From positions 1 through 64,000 of the IMG/VR virus record IMGVR_UViG_3300046648_000141: a stretch of 64,000 nucleotides of DNA; one strand, written 5' to 3'. This document shows positions 41,032 to 47,852 of this stretch, one piece after another. Source of the DNA: a virus. Position 1 is the first letter of the stretch, and each line of letters starts with the position of its first letter. Under the pieces are notes generated by a model. That model was not told where the DNA came from. It saw only the letters and a program-made list of their open reading frames with translations, and did no database searches. A program made the position numbers and the translations under genes.

Positions 41032-41370
41032 TTAACGAAATTCGGGCGGCTTGCGGACATTGTCCGGAGCGTCCGCGAACATCGGCGCGATCTGAGCCGG
41101 GGTGTAGCCGGCGAGGCCGCACCCGATCGCCGTGAGATTGAATGTCAGCTCCGGGTGATTGCGCGCGAACTCCAGGAAGCGCTCGACATGCATCCGAATG
41201 TTATCCAGGTGCAGCGTCCGAATATAATGGTCCTTCGTCGGAATGCCGTAAGACCTCCCTTGAAGGCCCTCACCCCGCCCGTAAATCGCCCCGTGATTTT
41301 TGAGGGCAAACAACGCCGCGCCCTTCCCGTGCCGGCCGGCGAGATTGCTCCCGAAGACGAAGATATTCAT
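41032..41370 (-). CDS. A1S_2505-family phage protein (macro-like), 112 aa
   Basis: MNIFVFGSNLAGRHGKGAAL followed by FALKNHGAIYGRGEGLQGRS and YGIPTKD is the A1S_2505 phage non-structural family, which resembles macro-domain folds that bind ADP-ribose-like ligands. The start at 41370 matches the family's first residues. It is on the minus strand, facing the late operon. Confidence 0.85.
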   Translation of the reverse strand: MNIFVFGSNLAGRHGKGAALFALKNHGAIYGRGEGLQGRSYGIPTKDHYIRTLHLDNIRMHVERFLEFARNHPELTFNLTAIGCGLAGYTPAQIAPMFADAPDNVRKPPEFR

Positions 41371-41633
41371 AGCGGGTCTATCCCTTCTCTGACGGCGGCC
41401 CAAATCCACGCTGAGATCGCCGCCCGGCTCGTCAGACCGTCGATCGATCTGCGCAGCTCCTCAACCTTTTCACCTTCCCAGAGCGGCCCGGCAATCCACT
41501 GCCGGAGATAGGCGCGCATCGCCGCGACGTGCTCCGGCGACATCTCCCCGCCGCTCAGATACGCCTCGACGGCCGGCCGCAATACGCCGCTCGTTTCATT
41601 CATCCAATAGGCGGGCTGGTGAATGATCTTCAA
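41367..41633 (-). CDS. Hypothetical protein, 88 aa, TTG start
   Basis: A TTG (minus strand) eight bases after AGGAG gives MKIIHQPAYWMNETSGVL. The product is helical with tryptophans (AYLRQWIAGPLWEGEKVEEL). It overlaps the next gene by ATGA. No known family. Confidence 0.6.
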   Translation of the reverse strand: MKIIHQPAYWMNETSGVLRPAVEAYLSGGEMSPEHVAAMRAYLRQWIAGPLWEGEKVEELRRSIDGLTSRAAISAWIWAAVREGIDPL

Positions 41634-41702
41634 TCTCGATACTCCTGATGTTCCCTCCCGGCGCGGGCTGGAACTCCTGACCAACGGCGCCCGCGCCCAC
41701 CT

Positions 41703-41731
41703 GCCCCGCCCTCACCGGCGGGGCTTTTTTT
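41703..41731 (+). terminator. Strong rho-independent terminator
   Basis: GCCCCGCC (41703-41710) pairs perfectly with GGCGGGGC (41717-41724) over a 6-base loop, then seven T. It points in the late direction and would end late transcripts that have read antisense through the two minus-strand genes. It also shields promoter P3 just downstream. Confidence 0.9.
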
Positions 41732-41765
41732 ATGCCTTGGCGCGGCCTCGCTAGCCAGTATGCGC

Positions 41766-41801
41766 TTGCAATAAATCGCTTTTTGGCCTAAATTTAGGAC
41801 A
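41766..41801 (+). promoter_or_regulatory. Promoter P3 with palindromic operator over the -10
   Basis: -35 TTGCAA (41766-41771), 17 bases, -10 TAAATT (41789-41794) inside TGGCCTAAATTTAGGACA (41784-41801), a palindrome with one mismatch. This is the third copy of the P1/P2 design and is on the plus strand. It drives the single small gene at 41848. Confidence 0.8.
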
Positions 41802-41847
41802 TAGACGGAAGGGGATGGCCCCGCCGCAAAACAGGGAGAAGACCCTA
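41802..41847 (+). promoter_or_regulatory. Hairpin leader copy L5
   Basis: GGGGATGGCCCCGCC, then AGGGAGAAGACCCT before the ATG. The second hairpin has an outer A-T pair where L1, L2 and L4 have C-G. This compensating change supports a real RNA stem. The loop holds AGAAGA in place of AAGGA. Confidence 0.8.
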
Positions 41848-42069
41848 ATGACCGACATGCTTTCTCAGGAAGAATTTGCCACTCTGGACGATACCGCCTT
41901 CTGCAACTGGTGGCAGGCTTGGTACGCCCAGAAGCTGGACGGACCTAACCCTTGCTCTACGGAAGAACTCGCCGCCCATACCGCAACTGTCCGGGAAGTG
42001 TTCCGGCAACGGTGGGGGGCCAAGGGGGGCGACTACATGCTCTTCCGGCTCGTCACCATGTTTAGCTGA
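41848..42069 (+). CDS. WW-rich small acidic protein, paralogue of the gene at 4258
   Basis: MTDMLSQEEFATLDDTAFCN followed by WWQAWYAQKL matches the start of the protein at 4258-4431. This copy is 73 residues with a different, longer end. It is a single-gene unit with its own promoter, leader and terminator. Strong and separate control suggests a small regulatory or anti-host protein, but no function is known. Confidence 0.75.
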   Translation: MTDMLSQEEFATLDDTAFCNWWQAWYAQKLDGPNPCSTEELAAHTATVREVFRQRWGAKGGDYMLFRLVTMFS

Positions 42070-42084
42070 GAACGGCAGGAAGCC

Positions 42085-42116
42085 GCCCCCGCCCCTCACC
42101 GGGTGGGGGCTTTTTT
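42085..42116 (+). terminator. Terminator after the P3 gene
   Basis: GCCCCC (42085-42090) pairs with GGGGGC (42105-42110), with a G/C-rich inner loop, followed by six T. It ends the short P3 transcript right after its single gene. Confidence 0.8.
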
Positions 42117-42119
42117 GTT

Positions 42120-42300
42120 TTTGGAAACTAAAACCTTTGGAAACCCTTGGAAACAAAGCATGAAGGTTTTCCAAAAATAATCGTTATTTTACGGTTACTT
42201 GCACCGGCCCTCCGGGCCTACCAATCTTCTTGTTTTTATTGAGGTTTTTACCGGGTTTTCCAAATTGATTTGGAAAACCTTTTTGGAAAACCTTCCGGGC
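42120..42300. repeat. TTGGAAAAC-type repeats, candidate attP/arm region
   Basis: Seven copies of TTGGAAAC or TTGGAAAAC or their complements lie between the P3 gene and the integrase (near 42121, 42137, 42147, 42165, 42255, 42269 and 42281). Two form the palindrome GTTTTCCAAA-TTGA-TTTGGAAAAC (42255-42278). The position next to the integrase and the A/T-rich composition suit integrase arm sites around an attP core. The core itself could not be fixed without host sequence. Confidence 0.5.
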
Positions 42301-42307
42301 AAAAAAA

Positions 42308-42326
42308 GGGGCGGCCTAGCCGCCCC
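42308..42326 (-). terminator. Terminator after the integrase gene
   Basis: GGGGCGGC (42308-42315) and GCCGCCCC (42319-42326) form a perfect 8-bp stem with a 3-base loop. On the minus strand it is followed by seven T. It ends integrase transcripts and may stop readthrough from either side. Confidence 0.88.
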
Positions 42327-42330
42327 GTTT

Positions 42331-43542
42331 TCACTCTCCGATGATTCGCAATCGCGGCGGTTTGCGTTGTGCTCCGAATCGTTCCTCCAAGAGCTTTGCG
42401 GCGGCGGTGGTGGTTTTCATTTTATCCAGACCCTTCGCATAGAGAACCACTTGCTGCATGGTCGTGTGACCAAGCATATCCTTCTGCATCTGGAACGAAG
42501 CGCCGCTGACGGCAACCATCTGGGCGTAGGATTTCCGCAAACCATGCAGGGTATAGCCGGCCGGGATGTCGGCTTGCTTGCACCAATGCGCCATCATGCC
42601 GGTCAGGCTCTTTTCCGAGAACGGCTTACCATAGGCCGTCTTGAGAACCGTGCCCTCATCCCGCGTGAGCGGCTCCAGCGCATCGGCTAGCATCGTCGTC
42701 AGCGGCCGGAACTGTTCCATGTCCTCGTCATTCTGGACGCGCTTCCGCTGCTCAAAATAAAAGCCGGTCACCAGCTCCCCGTCGATCTCGACGGTAATGA
42801 GCTGGGGCCAGCTCAGGTGCGCGATGTCTCCGCGCCGGTTGCCCAACCATTTTGCGAGGGCGTAGCAGGTGCGCGCCGCCGTCCCGATCGCATGTCTTGC
42901 TTCAAATTTTAGTTGGATTGGTTCCGGCCATGATTTCCAGCCGACATAACCGCCGTTCTTGCCGGCCCCACGCTTCCATTTGACAAGCTCGGTCGGATCG
43001 TCGTCGCGCATCTTCTTTCGCCGGGCGATGTAGAAAATTTTCCGCAGCATTACTTTCATGTGCCACGGCTTCGATGGTGCGAGTGCCGCCCAGCGGTCCC
43101 GGAGCTTTTCAAGATGTTCAAAGGTCATTTGGCTGACCGGAACGTCTCCCCATTTCAGCGGCTTATTGGGATTGATGGGCATGCCCAAAAATTCCTTCGC
43201 CATTCGCTCATTCTTGCTCTGGCTTTGCGCGTCCAGGTCCTTCCACTCCGCCGTCGCAAGAACCAGCTTCCACGCGTGCCGGAAGGTCTGCGGCAACGAC
43301 GCGGTGGGTATCTCAATCACATCAGCTTTCGCCACCGCCGGCCGGGCCTGAACGATCGCCTCATAGGCGTCATCAAATGCGCCAGTGTACGGTTCGAGGC
43401 CCATCGCGATCAGTTGCGGCTTGAGACCGGTTTTGCGCACCCGGTAACGGGTTTTCCCGTGCCGATCCTCCCAAACGCCAATTCCCGGATACTTCGCCTT
43501 GAGCGCGGCGGGCGTTTTCCCTTTGGCCTTTTGCTTAGACAT
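42331..43542 (-). CDS. int: Tyrosine recombinase integrase, 403 aa
   Basis: The C-terminal catalytic domain has R236 (GNRRGD), H333-G-L-R336 (HGLRKSYA), L357-G-H359 (MLGHTT) and the nucleophile Y368 (VVLYAKG), the full set for a tyrosine recombinase. The N-terminal part (about 85-180) is the core-binding domain, and residues 1-50 look like an arm-binding domain (WEDRHGKTRYRVRKTG). It integrates and excises the phage; candidate sites lie just downstream at 42120-42300. Confidence 0.93.
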   Translation of the reverse strand: MSKQKAKGKTPAALKAKYPGIGVWEDRHGKTRYRVRKTGLKPQLIAMGLEPYTGAFDDAYEAIVQARPAVAKADVIEIPTASLPQTFRHAWKLVLATAEWKDLDAQSQSKNERMAKEFLGMPINPNKPLKWGDVPVSQMTFEHLEKLRDRWAALAPSKPWHMKVMLRKIFYIARRKKMRDDDPTELVKWKRGAGKNGGYVGWKSWPEPIQLKFEARHAIGTAARTCYALAKWLGNRRGDIAHLSWPQLITVEIDGELVTGFYFEQRKRVQNDEDMEQFRPLTTMLADALEPLTRDEGTVLKTAYGKPFSEKSLTGMMAHWCKQADIPAGYTLHGLRKSYAQMVAVSGASFQMQKDMLGHTTMQQVVLYAKGLDKMKTTTAAAKLLEERFGAQRKPPRLRIIGE

Positions 43543-43732
43543 TGGCGGAGCCCTTCTTTGCGTCCATAACGATCTTCAGCATGAGGGGATAGGAGAAGCC
43601 GCGCCCAGCCTCTATTCCTTCATAGGTGCGCCACGGGATGCCGATGAGCGCCGCCGCTTCCTTCATGGTCAGGTCCCCGCGCCATGTTCGCAGGGCCTTT
43701 GCAAGTTCTTCCTTCTCTGATGGTGTTTGCAT
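43535..43732 (-). CDS. Small HTH regulator, 65 aa
   Basis: The start at MQTPSEKEELAKALRTW, just after GGAGG. TMKEAAALIGIPWRTYEGIE is a helix-turn-helix. It overlaps the integrase start by eight bases, so the two are co-expressed. A palindrome inside its promoter (43767-43779) suggests that it controls its own and the integrase message. Confidence 0.75.
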   Translation of the reverse strand: MQTPSEKEELAKALRTWRGDLTMKEAAALIGIPWRTYEGIEAGRGFSYPLMLKIVMDAKKGSANV

Positions 43733-43760
43733 TGCATTGCCTCCCCTTTCGGTAAAGAGA

Positions 43761-43789
43761 CAATACCGCACGGTGCGGAATTACGCAAT
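43761..43789 (-). promoter_or_regulatory. Promoter of HTH-integrase unit with operator in the spacer
   Basis: Minus strand: -35 TTGCGT (43784-43789), 17 bases, -10 TATTGT (43761-43766). The spacer holds the perfect palindrome CCGCACGGTGCGG (43767-43779). A repressor bound there would sit between the two promoter boxes. Confidence 0.65.
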
Positions 43790-43803
43790 ATGCGGGGTGG
43801 CGT

Positions 43804-44058
43804 TCAGTCATCCCTAAGTGACTCCTCCAGCGCCTTTTGAATGTCCGTTTTCACTTCCTGATGCGGCAGTGTCGAAAAGGCCATGTCGATCTCGACGCGA
43901 TCCCAAACCGTCCGCATATCCACTTGCCGAGGCTTCGGCATCCGCCGATCGCGGACCATTTCATCAAATTTGCCGGTGCTCACTCCGACATACCGTGCCG
44001 CTTCCTCGCGGCTGAGACCGCGCGGTGGGTAGCTTAATGGATCGGGTTTCAAAGTCAT
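43804..44058 (-). CDS. AlpA/excisionase-like HTH protein, 84 aa
   Basis: The start at MTLKPDPLSYPPRG is the likely one. RGLSREEAARYVGVSTGKFD followed by EMVRDRRMPKPRQVDMRTVW is a MerR-type winged HTH as in AlpA and excisionases. Next to the integrase it may act as Xis or as an activator of int. The C-terminal tail is acidic. Confidence 0.75.
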   Translation of the reverse strand: MTLKPDPLSYPPRGLSREEAARYVGVSTGKFDEMVRDRRMPKPRQVDMRTVWDRVEIDMAFSTLPHQEVKTDIQKALEESLRDD

Positions 44059-44092
44059 TGCCGTCATCCCGGTTACACCTGAACTGCATTTC

Positions 44093-44355
44093 ACCTTGCT
44101 TCGCCGTGCCCTGCTTTGCCCCGCCCCGCCCAGCCGTGCCTAACCGTGCCACGTCATCGCCGTTCGAAAATTCACAAACCTCAATCCTTGCTTTGCCTAG
44201 CCCTGCCCCGCCTTGCCCGGCGCTGCCAGGCCCCGCGTCGCCCAGCCGAGCCTAGCCTTGCCTCGCCTTGCCCGGCCGTTAGAAATTCTCAAACTTCAAT
44301 CCTTGCTTCGCCGTGCCGGGCCTTTCCCGGCCTGACCTTGCCGTGCCGTGCCAGG
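44093..44355 (-). repeat. Pentanucleotide-repeat array A
   Basis: This is the gap between the genes at 44058 and 44362 (about 300 bases). Plus-strand text falls into 5-base units of the form CCNNG (CCTTG, CTTCG, CCGTG, CCCAG and so on). On the transcribed minus strand this reads GGCNN repeats. Three runs are parted by two copies (44166-44191 and 44282-44306) of a shared element GAAATTC-N2-AAAC-N-TCAATCCTTGC. No gene is visible. Confidence 0.85.
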
Positions 44356-44361
44356 GGAATC

Positions 44362-44625
44362 TCACTCGCGGCTTTGGAGCACATCAGCCACGAAGGCGGC
44401 GCACTCGTCGTGCAGCATGTCCAAGGCGATCTGAATAGGGTGGCCCAGCTCTTCCGTCATCGTCAGCAAACGCTGAGCGGCGACGCATCCGGAATAAAAA
44501 CTGCGACGGATTTCCTGGTACTGGACGGAGTCGGCCGCCAGCCCGTCGTCGTAACACGCCTTGATGTAGCTCTGGTAAAGCTGCTCAATGAAGTGCGTCC
44601 GCTCCGGATTTTCATTGTCGTTCAT
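44362..44625 (-). CDS. Hypothetical protein, 87 aa
   Basis: Last gene of the recombination operon before array A. It is helical and acidic (FIEQLYQSYIKACYDDGLAA; QIALDMLHDECAAFVADVLQ). It overlaps the next gene upstream by ATGA. No family is recognised. Confidence 0.6.
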   Translation of the reverse strand: MNDNENPERTHFIEQLYQSYIKACYDDGLAADSVQYQEIRRSFYSGCVAAQRLLTMTEELGHPIQIALDMLHDECAAFVADVLQSRE

Positions 44626-45200
44626 GCCGGTGTCCTCCCGATCCGGTCTGCCAGGACCGCGCGTTCGATCTCAGTCAAATCCCAGGCGCCGCAGACCAGC
44701 CACGTGTCGCCACGGCCTATCCTCCGGAGCAACATCGGGTCCGGGGGAATGTCTTTCCAGTTGGCCTCAAACAGGATGTGATAGTTCGCCAGACCGCGCG
44801 CCGGGCGGATATCCGGCGGGATATGTGGAACCATCGCTTCGGCGGCTCGATGGCGGGCCGGGAAAGTGCCATCCGGGAATTCGATGTAGCGGCTCTTGGC
44901 GGTATTGCCGGTGATCCATTTCAGGTCGGACGCCATGCGGGCGGAGCCGTCGTAGCGGATGGTCAGATGGCAGCGGGCGGCGTCGGCGCGGGCGATGCCG
45001 AGGAGCGGCAGACCGAACTCATTGACGCCGGCCGCCTTGATTGAAGCGAGCGCCCGAACGACCTTCCGGCCTTTCGAGATGAGATAGTAAATCCGTTCAA
45101 TCTCCTGATCGATCGGCGTGGAATGGGCGCGATGCTCCCGGTACTTCCGGTACAGTCGGGCCGCCTCGCCAACATCGAGGTCAAGCGTCTGGGTCTCCAT
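44622..45200 (-). CDS. Hypothetical protein, 192 aa
   Basis: The N-terminal third is a charged helix with IDQEIERIYYLISKGRKVVR. The middle is beta-rich (HLTIRYDGSARMASD, TAKSRYIEFPDGTF), and the end has WLVCGAWDLTEIERAVLADR. It looks like a phage protein of the Bet operon but is not recognised. It overlaps both neighbours. Confidence 0.6.
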   Translation of the reverse strand: METQTLDLDVGEAARLYRKYREHRAHSTPIDQEIERIYYLISKGRKVVRALASIKAAGVNEFGLPLLGIARADAARCHLTIRYDGSARMASDLKWITGNTAKSRYIEFPDGTFPARHRAAEAMVPHIPPDIRPARGLANYHILFEANWKDIPPDPMLLRRIGRGDTWLVCGAWDLTEIERAVLADRIGRTPA

Positions 45201-45969
45201 TGCCTTTCTCCCTTTTGCCAGAGGCGAGCGCGTCGAGATAACGCCGGGCCTCTGCTAACTTCATTGTTCCATCGGCAACCTTGCCGGCGATCTCGCCGCA
45301 CTTCCGGACGAAGGGCTCATCGTCCGGCAGCGTCTTCGTCCACGCGCTTGCCAGCCATTTCAGTCCGTCATGCCGGGCTTCGACGGTCAGGCTTTCATCG
45401 GTCGCATAATGCAGGAATTTGGTGACCGCCTCCGGCTTGAGCGAAGGCGGTTCAGGTGATCGCGGCAGCGACGCCGGTCTATGGGCCGTTGCACCGGCGC
45501 CGCTGCCTTCATCGACGCCGCTGGAGGCCGGCGCCGACGGTTCCTGATCTTTTCCCGGATCAGCCGATTCCTTGGAAAGCGTCTCGGGATCAACGCCGGT
45601 CATGCGATGGAGGAGCAACATCGCCCCTTCATAAAATTCCTCAAACTCCGGCTCTTCCAGATCGGTCAGGCTGCGAGGATAGACAACCTGAGCGCCGCCG
45701 ACCGTCCGGCCGTCCTCGATGACGCCGAGGAGGCGCTTGAGTTCATTGTTCAAACCATCGACCGTGCGAAACTTGGTGGGGCAATCCTTCACCACGCGGG
45801 CGAGGATCGCGAAATACTTCCGGCGCTTCCAGGTCTGATCGGCCGCCGGCTTGAGCGTCATGATCGTACCATTGCGGAAGCTGTCCAGGCGCTCCTCGGT
45901 AAACGGGTCGGCCGGCGTCAATTTGCCGGGACCGACGACCATGCGCAGCGGGGGAAATTCGCTCTTCAT
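45181..45969 (-). CDS. DUF1367-like (NinB-type) protein, 262 aa
   Basis: The first 110 residues (ERLDSFRNGTIMTLKPAADQ, TWKRRKYFAILARVVKDCPT, VDGLNNELKRLLGVI) resemble DUF1367, a phage domain related in context to NinB/Orf recombination mediators. A low-complexity linker (about 135-185) and a helical end follow. It may help to load or organise recombination proteins on ssDNA. Confidence 0.6.
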   Translation of the reverse strand: MKSEFPPLRMVVGPGKLTPADPFTEERLDSFRNGTIMTLKPAADQTWKRRKYFAILARVVKDCPTKFRTVDGLNNELKRLLGVIEDGRTVGGAQVVYPRSLTDLEEPEFEEFYEGAMLLLHRMTGVDPETLSKESADPGKDQEPSAPASSGVDEGSGAGATAHRPASLPRSPEPPSLKPEAVTKFLHYATDESLTVEARHDGLKWLASAWTKTLPDDEPFVRKCGEIAGKVADGTMKLAEARRYLDALASGKREKGNGDPDA

Positions 45970-46610
45970 GCCGGCACCTTCACAGCGAGTAGTTTCTCGA
46001 AATCATGAAACATCTTCATCAGCTCCCTGATCCCGGCGAGGCCATCACTCCGGGCCGCCTCCGCAAGCAGAGGGAAACCGGAGTTGATCGAAGCATCAAC
46101 CTCGGCGCGGGTCGCCCGGCGTGCCTTGGCGTAAAACTCAATCTCTGTCGGATCACCGATGCGGAAGAGCACGCCGTTATGAACGTCCATCCGATCATAG
46201 GAGTCCGTGACCCAGATTGCGCAGACGCCCGGATTGCGATCGATCATCTGACCGGCGACATGCCTGTCCTTCGGCAGATCGCGCTCATTGCGCTTCGCCA
46301 TCGGCTGCGTGAGGAACGGGCAATTCTTCGCCGCGAACCGGGCGCACGTGTAGTGGCTCGGCGGTTCAGACGACACCCGGTTGATGCAACACATGGGGCC
46401 GATCACGAAAGCCTTGTGTCGGCCCATCGTGTCACCGCATAGCCAGCAGAGCTTGCGGCGGTAACAGTCCGATACCCAGCCGGGCTTGACCAGACGGAAG
46501 TCCGGGATGCCGTCACGGGTGTGAACGAACCTCGGGACAGGGAACCCGCGCGCATCGCGGGGTAGTCGTTCGATGCGCGCGGGCATGTCCGTGAACAGAC
46601 GGTCAATCAT
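45966..46610 (-). CDS. Cysteine-containing phage protein, 214 aa
   Basis: The start at MIDRLFTDMPARIERLP overlaps the upstream gene by ATGA. CWLCGDTMGRHKAFVIGPMC followed by C, then HYTCARFAAKNCPFLTQPMA, is a cysteine-rich conserved core that may bind zinc. This family occurs in phage early operons without a known function. It is near the Bet gene. Confidence 0.7.
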   Translation of the reverse strand: MIDRLFTDMPARIERLPRDARGFPVPRFVHTRDGIPDFRLVKPGWVSDCYRRKLCWLCGDTMGRHKAFVIGPMCCINRVSSEPPSHYTCARFAAKNCPFLTQPMAKRNERDLPKDRHVAGQMIDRNPGVCAIWVTDSYDRMDVHNGVLFRIGDPTEIEFYAKARRATRAEVDASINSGFPLLAEAARSDGLAGIRELMKMFHDFEKLLAVKVPA

Positions 46611-46879
46611 GCCAGGACCTCTTTTGCTCGCTGGAGGGCGGCGCCGAATGTCCACGGGCCTTTCCTGGCGATTTCATTCCAGCCGTCCGGCAGGACCGAC
46701 ACGGACGAGCGGCCCGGCAAGACGGCCACCTTGCTGTCAACCGCCGCGTCTTTGACGCCGCGAAATTGCAGATACTGCGCAATCAGGCAGCATGAACCGT
46801 CCATGTAGTCGTAGCGCTTGGCGGGGTCCTTCCTGCCGAGAAATTCAATCAGGCTTCTATTGTCGAAGATCGGTCTCAT
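46607..46879 (-). CDS. Hypothetical protein, 90 aa
   Basis: The start at MRPIFDNRSLIEFLGRK has AAGGAGG upstream on the minus strand. Two adjacent cysteines (GSCCLIAQYLQFRGVKD) are followed by a helical end (WTFGAALQRAKEVLA). It lies directly after Bet. Unknown function. Confidence 0.65.
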   Translation of the reverse strand: MRPIFDNRSLIEFLGRKDPAKRYDYMDGSCCLIAQYLQFRGVKDAAVDSKVAVLPGRSSVSVLPDGWNEIARKGPWTFGAALQRAKEVLA

Positions 46880-46905
46880 TGCACGTCCTCCTTCTGGGGT
46901 TGGGG

Positions 46906-47844
46906 TCATTCCTGGACTGCGACACCGAGCGCCCGAAGGCGCCGGTTCTTGATATTCAGGCAAAGCTTCTGATCATCCTCGGACGCCTGGAAGCGGGCCA
47001 TAGGGTCCATTTCGGTCCAGATTTCTTCGACCGTCTCCGCGTCCGGCGCCTCAGTGAGACGGTCACGCAGCTGATCGAAGAAGGACCAGTCAACATCCGG
47101 ATCGGTCTCAGCACCGGATGTTTCCTCGGCGCCGGCCACGGACGTTTCCTCAACCACACCGTCGATCATCGGGCCTTCGTCTTGTTCCGCCTCCTCGGCG
47201 GGCGTTTCCGTTCCGGCGGGCAATGCATCCGGCCGTGGCGGGCGCGGCGCCTGACGGACATCTGGGAGCGGCGTGAGCCGGTTCTCCGCGACTCGCTGCC
47301 CTTCCTCTTCATCGAAGATGCCGGCAAAGCCGAAAGCATAGCGTGCGCACTGGATCAGCGACTTGTGCCGGAGCATCCGGTGGGCCATCTTCCACGGGTC
47401 AGTATCGCGCCAACACTCGGACAGATATTCGGTGACCGCCGTGGGGTGGGTCCGGTCCTTGCGATAGATCGTGCACTCGCACGAATACAGCTTGCCGTTA
47501 TCCTCATGCACCTCATCGAATTTGAAGCCGTCGCACGCCGGGTGCGAGTTGACGAGGTTTACCCATCCGTCGATCGAGACGATCGGGACAACGCCGCCGC
47601 CGCGTTTCGGATAGGCGAAGATTTCGCGGGTGATCGGATTGAGTTTGTACTCCCGCGCGACCAGCAGGAAGGCGGCAAACTCTTCGCGGGTCAGCGGCCG
47701 GAACTGCTCCCCCTTCTTCGGTGCCGGCGAACATGTCGCCCGGACGGTTAGCTCAAACGCTTGTGGTTCCATGCCGAAGCGGGCGGCCATGTCGTGAAGG
47801 ACCGAGCGCGGTTGGTCCTGTCTGGTTGCGATTGCGGTATTCAT
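46906..47844 (-). CDS. bet: Bet/RecT-family single-strand annealing protein, 312 aa
   Basis: Residues 40-200 have FAAFLLVAREYKLNPITREI followed by FAYPKRGGGVVPIVSIDGWV and WKMAHRMLRHKSLIQCARYA, the Bet/RecT core that anneals complementary ssDNA. A long acidic tail (about 205-300, EEAEQDEGPMIDGVVEETSV) may bind a partner such as SSB. No clear partner exonuclease is seen next to it. Repeat array B lies straight upstream. Confidence 0.9.
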   Translation of the reverse strand: MNTAIATRQDQPRSVLHDMAARFGMEPQAFELTVRATCSPAPKKGEQFRPLTREEFAAFLLVAREYKLNPITREIFAYPKRGGGVVPIVSIDGWVNLVNSHPACDGFKFDEVHEDNGKLYSCECTIYRKDRTHPTAVTEYLSECWRDTDPWKMAHRMLRHKSLIQCARYAFGFAGIFDEEEGQRVAENRLTPLPDVRQAPRPPRPDALPAGTETPAEEAEQDEGPMIDGVVEETSVAGAEETSGAETDPDVDWSFFDQLRDRLTEAPDAETVEEIWTEMDPMARFQASEDDQKLCLNIKNRRLRALGVAVQE

Positions 47845-47852
47845 TGCATTGC

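Noticed and set aside
44116-44781. Plus-strand frame of 221 codons running through array A
   Set aside because: Its proline/alanine/cysteine text is only the translation of the pentanucleotide array and then the antisense of a real gene.
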